A stretch of DNA of 64,000 bases, taken from positions 1 to 64,000 of the forward strand of contig JBAZNL010000002.1 of assembly GCA_041649275.1 (NCBI GenBank), given 5' to 3'. Positions 58,065 through 64,000 of the stretch are shown here, piece after piece. The position numbers and the translations under genes were made by a program. The notes beneath the pieces were generated by a model. That model was not told where the DNA came from, ran no database searches, and saw only the letters and a program-made list of their open reading frames with translations. The DNA is from Candidatus Izemoplasmatales bacterium. Its GTDB lineage: Bacteria > Bacillota_I > Bacilli_A > Izemoplasmatales > Hujiaoplasmataceae. Each line of letters starts with the position of its first letter. The first letter of the stretch is position 1.

Positions 58065-59927
58065 ATGATCGACGTACGGGGGATCAAGGATCCCGCCTTC
58101 CTGAAGACGGCGAGCATCGGAGAACTGCGCGAACTGGCATCCGCCATTCGCGTTTTTCTGATCGAGAACGTCGCCGAGACGGGCGGACACCTTTCCTCGA
58201 ACCTCGGCGTCGTCGAACTCACCATCGCCCTCCACCGCGTCTTCGACTCGCCGAAGGACAAGCTCATCTTCGACGTCGGCCACCAGGCCTACGTCCACAA
58301 GATCCTGACCGGCCGGGCGCCGCAGTTCCCGACGCTCCGGCGTTTCGGCGGGCTGTCGGGATTCCTCAAGCGTTCCGAATCGATCCACGACGTCTGGGAA
58401 GCCGGACACTCCTCGACCGCGCTCGCGGCCGCCGCGGGCTTCGAGACCGCGCGCGTCTCCCGGGGGGAGACCTGGAAGACGGTCGCCCTCGTCGGCGACG
58501 GTTCGCTCAACAGCGGGCTGTCGTTCGAGGCGCTCAACTTCCTCGGCCAGCGCCACGACCTCGCCCCGATCATTGTCCTGAACGACAACGCGATGTCGAT
58601 CTCGAAGAACGTCGGCACCTTCGCGAAACTGCTCACGAGCATGCGTTCCTCGCGCTCCTACCGTACCGCGGTGCGCAAGAGCCGCAGGCTCCCGCGCTTC
58701 CTCCACGTCTGGAAGGAACGCTTCGGGATGATGCTCCGTCAGCTGGCGTCGAACACGACGATCTTCGACGACCTCGGCTTCAAGTATTTCGGCCCGATCG
58801 ACGGCCACGACCTGAAGAGCCTGGTCCGCCATCTCGAAATGGTGAAGCGGTTGAACACGGCGTGCGTTCTGCACGTCGTCACGAAGAAGGGCAGGGGCTA
58901 CCGGCCGGCGGAGGAAGATCGCCTCGGCCTGTGGCATGGCGTCCGTCCGTTCGACCCCTACACCGGCCTTCCGAAATCGAAAAAAGCGGAAAACCTCCGC
59001 TCCTGGAGTAGTATTGTAAGCGGCTGGCTGCTCGACCGCGCCGACGCCGGCGACGACTTCCGCGTCGTCGTGCCGGCGATGGTGGCCGGTTCCGACCTCT
59101 TCGAATTCCAGGAACGCCACCCCGGCAAGCTGATCGACGTCGGCATCTGCGAATCGTTCGCGGCCTGCTTTTCTGCCGCCCTCGCGCAGAACGGCATTCC
59201 CGTCTTCGCGCCGATCTACTCGTCGTTCCTCCAGCGGGCCTACGACCAGGTTAACCACGACGTCGCCCGGCAGAACCTCCACGTCGTCTTCGGAATCGAC
59301 CGCGCCGGACTGGTCGGCGAGGACGGCGACACGCATCAGGGCGTCTTCGACGTGGCCTATCTCGGCCATCTGCCCAACGTCGCGATCCTGCAGCCGGCCG
59401 ACGCCGACGAGATGCGCCTGCTCCTCGACTACGCCTTCGACGTCGCGACCGGACCGGTCGCGGTGCGCTATTCGAACGCGTCCGTCGAACGTCCGAAGAC
59501 GACGACCGGCGCGCCGGTCTTGGTCCCTTCGTGGCGCAAACTCTCCGAGGGAGGCGCGGTCAATCTGGTCTGCTACGGCGACAACGTCCGCCGCATGGCC
59601 GCCCTGATCGCCGCCGACGGCCTTTCCGTCAACCTCTACGACGCCCGCTTCCTGAAACCGCTCGACCTGGACGCCGTGCGCGAGATCTTCACCTCTGGAC
59701 TGCCGACCCTCGTCCTCGAGGACGTCGTCGAGACCGGCGGTCTCGGAACCATGATGGTCCGGGCCGCGCTCGCGGAATCGCAATCGATCGATCGTTTCAC
59801 GATCCTCGGGATTCCCGACCGCTTCGTCGAGCACGGCCGAAGCGACGACCTGCGTCGATCGCTCTCCCTTGACGACGCGTCGATCCGCGAGCGCATCCTG
59901 TCCATGATCACGCCGAATCGGCCGTAG
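58065..59927 (+). CDS. dxs: 1-deoxy-D-xylulose-5-phosphate synthase
   Basis: 620 residues. Thiamine-pyrophosphate motif GDGSLNSGLSFEALN-like (about 146-160), IFDVGHQAYVHKILTGR with the catalytic His, the central pyrimidine domain with GIDRAGLVGEDGDTHQG, and a C-terminal transketolase domain. It makes DXP from pyruvate and glyceraldehyde-3-phosphate, the first step of the MEP isoprenoid pathway; ispH later in the window is the last. It starts 3 nt after xseB. A minus-strand terminator-like hairpin and a run of uncommon codons lie at 58980-59021. The usual neighbour ispA is missing. Confidence 0.96.
   Translation: MIDVRGIKDPAFLKTASIGELRELASAIRVFLIENVAETGGHLSSNLGVVELTIALHRVFDSPKDKLIFDVGHQAYVHKILTGRAPQFPTLRRFGGLSGFLKRSESIHDVWEAGHSSTALAAAAGFETARVSRGETWKTVALVGDGSLNSGLSFEALNFLGQRHDLAPIIVLNDNAMSISKNVGTFAKLLTSMRSSRSYRTAVRKSRRLPRFLHVWKERFGMMLRQLASNTTIFDDLGFKYFGPIDGHDLKSLVRHLEMVKRLNTACVLHVVTKKGRGYRPAEEDRLGLWHGVRPFDPYTGLPKSKKAENLRSWSSIVSGWLLDRADAGDDFRVVVPAMVAGSDLFEFQERHPGKLIDVGICESFAACFSAALAQNGIPVFAPIYSSFLQRAYDQVNHDVARQNLHVVFGIDRAGLVGEDGDTHQGVFDVAYLGHLPNVAILQPADADEMRLLLDYAFDVATGPVAVRYSNASVERPKTTTGAPVLVPSWRKLSEGGAVNLVCYGDNVRRMAALIAADGLSVNLYDARFLKPLDLDAVREIFTSGLPTLVLEDVVETGGLGTMMVRAALAESQSIDRFTILGIPDRFVEHGRSDDLRRSLSLDDASIRERILSMITPNRP
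58980..59001 (-). terminator. Terminator-like hairpin on the antisense strand inside dxs
   Basis: Read on the minus strand, AGCGGA/TCCGCT with a 5-nt loop is followed by T6 (58985-58980). It lies over dxs codons 306-313, beside the uncommon codons AGT AGT ATT GTA. Confidence 0.45.
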
Positions 59928-59949
59928 CCTGCGAAAGGGGAATCCGTCC

Positions 59950-61632
59950 TTGCTCGAAAAACTCTCCGTCCGCAATTTCGCGATCATCGACCGCATCGAC
60001 CTCACCTTCACCGACGGGATGACCGTCCTCACCGGCGAAACCGGCGCCGGTAAAAGCCTCCTGATCGACGCCGTGTCGCTTGCGGCAGGCGAACGCGCCA
60101 GCGCCGAGATGATCCGATCGGGTGCCGACAAGGCCGAGATCGAGGCGGTCTTCACCGGCGGCGGCGACCGTCTCGAAGCCGTCCTCGACCGGATGCGCAT
60201 CGACCGACCCGACGGACGGATCCGGATCCGCCGCGAAATCACCCTGAAGGGCAACAACCCGATCCGGGTGAACGACGTCACCGTCACGCTGTCGCAGCTG
60301 CGCGAGATCGCCTCGCGGCTCGTCGACGTCCACACCCAGTTCGACAGCCAGCGGCTCTTCGATCCCGCCAACTACATCGACCTGATCGACGGCTTCAAGC
60401 CGGATTCGACCGCCCGCTATCGACTCGCCTATCAGGAGGCGCTTGTACCGTATCGCGCCAGTCTCGGCGCTTTCCGCGCGCTGTTGAAAGCCAAGTCGGA
60501 ACTCGCCGACCGCCTCGACCTCTATCGGCATCAGCTCCATGAGCTCGATCGGTTCGGGCTCGATCCGGACGAACCGCGGACGCTTTCGGAGGAACGCGCC
60601 GTGCTCGCCAACTTCGACAAGATCGACGCCTCGCTTCGCGAATCGAAACGGCTGTTCGACGAGACCGGCGCGCTCGGCGCGATCTACGACGCCGCCGCCG
60701 AACTCGAACGCCTCTCCCCCTACGGCGAAGCCTTTGCGCGTCGCCGGGAACGCGTCCGCGACGCCTATTTCGAACTCGACGACGTCAAGGACGAGATCGA
60801 CAAGGCGCTCAGGGAACTCGATTTCGACGCCGACCGCTTCGCGGCCGTCGAGACCCGCCTTTCGGCGATCGAGGATCTCGAACGGAAGTATCGGAAGACG
60901 ATTCCCGAACTGATCGACTACCGTGCGGAGATCGCCGCGGCGATCGATCGGCACGACAACTACGACGAATACCTTCGGAAGGCGCGGCTCGAGATGGAGT
61001 CCGTCCATCGCATCGCATGCGCCCGTGCCGCCGAACTGTCGAGTGTCCGCCGCGAGATCGCGAAACGCGTGGAGACCGAACTGAAGACCGTTTTCGACGA
61101 CCTCTGCATGCCCGGTACGATCTTCGAGATTTCCTTCTCCGGGGCCGCGCCGACGGACCCGGAAGCGTCCGACGCCTTCGCGGAGAACGGGGTAGACCGC
61201 CTCGATTTCCTGATTTCGACGAACGCCGGCGAACCGCCCAAGCCACTTTCGAAGACCGTCTCGGGCGGCGAGACGAGCCGCATCATGCTGGCGTTCAAGA
61301 CCATCTTCGTCAAGAGCCAGGGGCTCTCGGCGATCGTCTTCGACGAGATCGACACCGGCATCTCCGGACTCGTCGCGATGAGGATCGCGCGCAAGATCAA
61401 AGCCGTTTCCGCCACCTGTCAGGTGATCGCGATCAGCCACGTCCCCCAGGTCGTCGCCGCCGGCGACCGCCAGATCCACGTCGTCAAGCGCGAGACGAAG
61501 GGACGTACCGTCGCGGAAGCGCGCGAACTCGCATTCGAAGAACGCGTCGCCGCGATCGCGGAGATGCTTTCGGGGACGAAGGACAGCGCCGCGGGCGTCG
61601 CCTCGGCGAAGGAACTCCTCCTCAGCGCGTGA
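59950..61632 (+). CDS. recN: DNA repair protein RecN
   Basis: 560 residues of SMC-like organisation. Walker A GETGAGKS (about 29-36), long coiled coils (about 155-370), ABC signature SGGETSRIMLAFK, Walker B IVFDEIDTGISG, and ISHVPQVVAAGD. It gathers broken DNA ends. The start is TTG 59950 with AAAGGGGA 8 nt upstream. In Bacilli recN usually follows argR; no argR or tlyA lies here. Confidence 0.96.
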   Translation: MLEKLSVRNFAIIDRIDLTFTDGMTVLTGETGAGKSLLIDAVSLAAGERASAEMIRSGADKAEIEAVFTGGGDRLEAVLDRMRIDRPDGRIRIRREITLKGNNPIRVNDVTVTLSQLREIASRLVDVHTQFDSQRLFDPANYIDLIDGFKPDSTARYRLAYQEALVPYRASLGAFRALLKAKSELADRLDLYRHQLHELDRFGLDPDEPRTLSEERAVLANFDKIDASLRESKRLFDETGALGAIYDAAAELERLSPYGEAFARRRERVRDAYFELDDVKDEIDKALRELDFDADRFAAVETRLSAIEDLERKYRKTIPELIDYRAEIAAAIDRHDNYDEYLRKARLEMESVHRIACARAAELSSVRREIAKRVETELKTVFDDLCMPGTIFEISFSGAAPTDPEASDAFAENGVDRLDFLISTNAGEPPKPLSKTVSGGETSRIMLAFKTIFVKSQGLSAIVFDEIDTGISGLVAMRIARKIKAVSATCQVIAISHVPQVVAAGDRQIHVVKRETKGRTVAEARELAFEERVAAIAEMLSGTKDSAAGVASAKELLLSA

Positions 61633-61663
61633 ACCCGTCCTTGACGGAAGCGCCGCATCACGA

Positions 61664-61702
61664 CAAAAAAAGTTCCCGGGATCGTTTCCCGGGAACTTTT
61701 TT
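61664..61702. terminator. Bidirectional terminator after recN
   Basis: AAAAGTTCCCGGG/CCCGGGAACTTTT, a 13-bp perfect stem with a 7-nt loop, A and T flanks. It serves recN and the convergent small membrane protein gene. Confidence 0.92.
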
Positions 61703-61712
61703 CGACATTCGC

Positions 61713-61889
61713 TCAGAGGCTGCTGAAGTAATCGACCATCAACATCACGGCGGCGATGAAGATGGAGGCGACGAAGCCGATCGCGAGAATGAGGATGATG
61801 ATTTTCCCAACCTTGCTCTTGGTCGGGTTGAAGGCCTTGATCTCGACCTCGACGGGGGTCGGTTTCGGACGCTTCTTGGACGTTGCCAT
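61713..61889 (-). CDS. Small single-span membrane protein, 58 residues
   Basis: A Lys/Pro-rich N-terminus (MATSKKRPKPTPVEVEIKAF) is followed by SKVGKIIILILAIGFVASIF and a short tail, so one membrane helix with the N-terminus in the cytoplasm by the positive-inside rule. GAGGTGA precedes ATG 61889, and a TATAAT (minus strand, 61929-61924) lies about 35 nt upstream. The gene is real on these grounds, but the family is not one I can name. Small proteins of this shape often regulate a larger membrane enzyme. Confidence 0.75.
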   Translation of the reverse strand: MATSKKRPKPTPVEVEIKAFNPTKSKVGKIIILILAIGFVASIFIAAVMLMVDYFSSL

Positions 61890-61923
61890 AGGGTTCACCT
61901 CGTAAAAATGGACTGCTTTAATC

Positions 61924-61929
61924 ATTATA
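61924..61929 (-). promoter_or_regulatory. -10 box of the small membrane protein gene
   Basis: Minus-strand TATAAT; -35 region weak. Confidence 0.5.
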
Positions 61930-61980
61930 CAATATGGCGAGGGAAAAGAAAAGCGGAAAACGTCCGTCATCGACGAAAAT

Positions 61981-62871
61981 CTACCGCGGATCGGGAACGC
62001 CGCATTCGTCGTAATGGCGCAGAAAGGCGATGACGGCGGCGGTGACGTCGGTCGGCGTCGAGGCGCCCGCAGTCACAGCGACGGTCCGGACGCCGACGAG
62101 CCACGCCGGATCGATGCCGTCGACGGACTCGACGCGTTCGGTCGGGATCAAGGCGACCTCGCGCCCGATGCGCACAAGATTGTGGGTATTGTTCGAATGG
62201 GGGTCGCCGACGACGATGATCAGATCGGCCTGCCCCCTAACGGCGGCGACGGCCTCCTGGCGGAGACGGGTGGCGTCGCAGATCTCGTCGCCGACGACGG
62301 CGTCGGGACGTCGGTCGCGGATCGCGTCGACGATCGGGACGATGTCGCGCGTCGAGAAGGTCGTCTGGCTGGCGATGAAGACCGGTCCGTCGCCGAGCGG
62401 GACGACGGCCGCCTGGGCGGCGGACTCCACGAGCGTGACGCCCTTGATCGAGAGAACCCCCTCGGTCTCCGGATGTCCTGCCTTTCCGACGAAGAGCACG
62501 CGATGTCCGGTCGCGACGCGCTCCGTGATCTCGGCGTGGTTGCGGCGGACGTCACCGCAGGTGGCGTCGACGAGATGGAGTCCTTTTTCTCGGATTCTGG
62601 CGTAGACGTCCTCGCCGACGCCGTGGGCGGTCACCACCACGGTCCCGGCCGTGACGCCGTCGAGCAGTTCGAGCCGCGTCTTCCCGCCGCCGACGAGGGC
62701 GACGACGCCCTGGGCGGCGAAGCGTTCGACGACATGGCGGTTGTGGACGATCATTCCGAGGATGTGGATCGGACGCGGAATCGTCGGATCGGCGAGACAG
62801 CGGTTCACTTCGGCGATCGCGTTGACGACGCCGTGGCAGTAGCCGCGGGGGGTGATCGGCAGTACTCGCAT
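61981..62871 (-). CDS. ispH: 4-hydroxy-3-methylbut-2-enyl diphosphate reductase IspH
   Basis: 296 residues. The three 4Fe-4S cysteines are in TPRGYCHGV, LVDATCGDVRRNH and VGDEICDATRLRQ. The substrate-binding GHPETEGV and the AGASTP loop near the C-terminus are also present. It makes IPP and DMAPP, completing the MEP pathway begun by dxs. It is divergent from a CshB-like helicase, the same association as yqfP/yqfR in B. subtilis. The stop lies 91 bp upstream of the small membrane gene, so the two may be co-transcribed. Confidence 0.95.
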   Translation of the reverse strand: MRVLPITPRGYCHGVVNAIAEVNRCLADPTIPRPIHILGMIVHNRHVVERFAAQGVVALVGGGKTRLELLDGVTAGTVVVTAHGVGEDVYARIREKGLHLVDATCGDVRRNHAEITERVATGHRVLFVGKAGHPETEGVLSIKGVTLVESAAQAAVVPLGDGPVFIASQTTFSTRDIVPIVDAIRDRRPDAVVGDEICDATRLRQEAVAAVRGQADLIIVVGDPHSNNTHNLVRIGREVALIPTERVESVDGIDPAWLVGVRTVAVTAGASTPTDVTAAVIAFLRHYDECGVPDPR

Positions 62872-62890
62872 CGCGGAATCTCCCTTCCGT

Positions 62891-62919
62891 TTTACATTGG
62901 GTCGACTTTATTATATAAT
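62891..62919 (+). promoter_or_regulatory. Promoter of the CshB-like gene, overlapping the ispH -10
   Basis: TTTACA (62891-62896), 17 nt, TATAAT (62914-62919). The palindromic ATTATATAAT (62910-62919) provides a -10 box on both strands, the minus-strand one facing ispH. Confidence 0.68.
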
Positions 62920-62959
62920 AAAAACGATATCTTATGATATGGAAAGATTGGTGCCCGAC

Positions 62960-64000
62960 ATGTTTCCCTACAAAGCATTCGTCAACGCCGCGCTCGTGGA
63001 GCTCGGTTTCAAGGAATTGACCCCGGTTCAGAAGGAAGTCATCCCGAAGGCGCTGGCCGGACGCGACCTCGTCGTCCAGTCCGCGACCGGAACCGGCAAG
63101 ACCCATAGCTACCTGATCCCGATCTTCGAAGCGATCGATCCCGCCGTGCATTCCGTCCAGACGCTCGTCTCCGCGCCGACGCGCGAACTCGCCCGGCAGA
63201 TCTACGACTTCGCCCGCCAGATCGCCGACAAGTCGCCGTCGCCGATCGACGTCCGCCTCTTCACCGGCGGCACCGATCGCGCCGAGGAACTCGCCCGGCT
63301 CGGCAAGGCCCAGCCGCAGATCGTCGTCGGCACCCCCGGGAAGCTCCGCGACCTCGTGAAGAAGGAACTGCTCCTCGATGTCCACCTCGTCCGCACCTTC
63401 GTCGTCGACGAGGCCGACATGACGCTGGACGAGGGATTTCTCGAAGACGTCGACCAGGTCGCCGGCGCGATGGGCGAAAAACTCCAGACGCTCGTCTTCT
63501 CGGCGACGATTCCTGAGAGGATCCAGCCATTCTTGAGGAAGTACCTGAAGAACCCCGAATTCATCGACGTCAAGTCCGCCGGACTCGCTTCCCTCGACAT
63601 CCGGCACTGGTTCGTGCGAACCCGCGAGAAACCGCGGGCGACGCTCTTGCCGGAGATCCTCGCGTGCATCAATCCGTTCCTCTGCCTCGTCTTCTGCAAT
63701 ACCAAGGAATCGGCCGACGAGGTCTACCGCCTGCTCTCCGAACGGAAACTGAACGCGACGCTGATCCACGGCGGGCTCGAGGCGCGCAAGCGCCGTCAGA
63801 TCGTTACCGAGATCCGCGCCCTCAAGTACCAGTACGTCGTCGCGACCGACATCGTCAGCCGCGGGATCGACATCGCCGGCATCACCCACATCGTCAACTA
63901 CGAGCTGCCCTCGGACCCCGAGTTCTACATTCACCGCGCCGGCCGCACCGGCCGGATGGACAAGGACGGGATCGTCGTCTCGCTCTACGAGTTCGCCGAC
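62960..64000 (+). CDS. cshB: DEAD-box RNA helicase, CshB-like (partial, runs off the window)
   Basis: The first 347 residues are visible. Q motif region FKELTPVQKEVI, Walker A SATGTGKT, PTRELARQ, TPGKLRDL, DEAD in VVDEADMTLD, SAT, and in the second RecA domain ATDIVSRGIDIAGITHIVNY and HRAGRTGR. All core residues are intact. The short N-terminus and the position next to ispH match CshB (YqfR). It remodels structured RNA, often in the cold. Start ATG 62960 is preferred; GTG 62951 is in frame and closer to a GGAAAG element. The C-terminal tail lies beyond the window. Confidence 0.92.
   Translation, partial: MFPYKAFVNAALVELGFKELTPVQKEVIPKALAGRDLVVQSATGTGKTHSYLIPIFEAIDPAVHSVQTLVSAPTRELARQIYDFARQIADKSPSPIDVRLFTGGTDRAEELARLGKAQPQIVVGTPGKLRDLVKKELLLDVHLVRTFVVDEADMTLDEGFLEDVDQVAGAMGEKLQTLVFSATIPERIQPFLRKYLKNPEFIDVKSAGLASLDIRHWFVRTREKPRATLLPEILACINPFLCLVFCNTKESADEVYRLLSERKLNATLIHGGLEARKRRQIVTEIRALKYQYVVATDIVSRGIDIAGITHIVNYELPSDPEFYIHRAGRTGRMDKDGIVVSLYEFAD

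Overview
The window is a gene-dense 64 kb chromosomal segment of a GC-rich bacterium (coding DNA looks above 60% GC, with strong G/C preference at third codon positions). It carries 57 supported protein genes, all but five on the plus strand. I saw no rRNA, tRNA, insertion sequence, prophage or CRISPR array. TGA is used as a stop throughout, so the genetic code is standard. The gene set is Bacilli-type: RNase Y with YmdB, MiaB and a RicA/YmcA-like protein, CvfB, KtrA, CIRCE (HrcA) operators, NusB-XseAB-Dxs-RecN, MutS-MutL-MiaA, Cmk-S1-Der-HU, and IspH beside a CshB-like helicase. A ClpB that lacks its N-terminal domain recalls Mollicutes. My inference is an uncultured, GC-rich member of the Bacilli/Mollicutes radiation (Acholeplasma/Izemoplasma neighbourhood); this is not proven. 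Promoters are easy to read because TATAAT boxes stand out against the GC-rich background, usually 16-17 nt from a TTGACA-like box. Start codons include ATG, GTG and TTG.

Layout. 0-2.2 kb: a cobalamin riboswitch drives a DUF4430 lipoprotein, an ECF-transporter S component and an esterase. 2.2-5 kb: ferritin, then clpB under CIRCE control. 5-12 kb: an EamA transporter, then a sulfur/thiol-redox island (dihydrolipoamide-dehydrogenase-type reductase, cysteine desulfurase, thioredoxin-like protein, DsbD/CcdA-like membrane protein, cysE, cysK). 12-12.6 kb: hsp20 behind two CIRCE-like operators. 12.7-23.3 kb: addB-addA coupled to a GH20 enzyme, two Sel1-repeat proteins and queH. 23.3-28.5 kb: serine hydrolase, an orphan ORF, cvfB, yebC-like, pgsA and recA. 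28.6-39.7 kb: RNA-turnover genes (rny, ymdB, miaB, ricA-like), a putative tail-anchored SAP-like protein, then mutS-mutL-miaA. 39.7-46.9 kb: a degenerate rhodanese divergent from efp, a CNNM/CorC protein, rluB, cmk-rpsA-der and hup. 47-53 kb: CPBP protease, ktrA, rdgB, a phosphoesterase, and a 979-residue TPR protein with GAF-like and degenerate EAL-like regions. 53-64 kb: GH13 glucosidase, orphan PotD-like lipoprotein, nusB-xseA-xseB-dxs-recN, a 58-residue membrane protein, ispH and a truncated DEAD-box helicase.

Most of the window is conserved housekeeping. The most interesting signals are regulatory. They include a consensus promoter followed at once by a terminator in front of the lpd operon, a 13-bp terminator-like stem built from rare A/T-rich codons inside mutS, a doubled variant CIRCE at hsp20, and divergent promoters that share a -35 box. 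The main protein-level novelties are the SAP-like membrane protein, the TPR/EAL-like protein and the compact sulfur/thiol-redox island.
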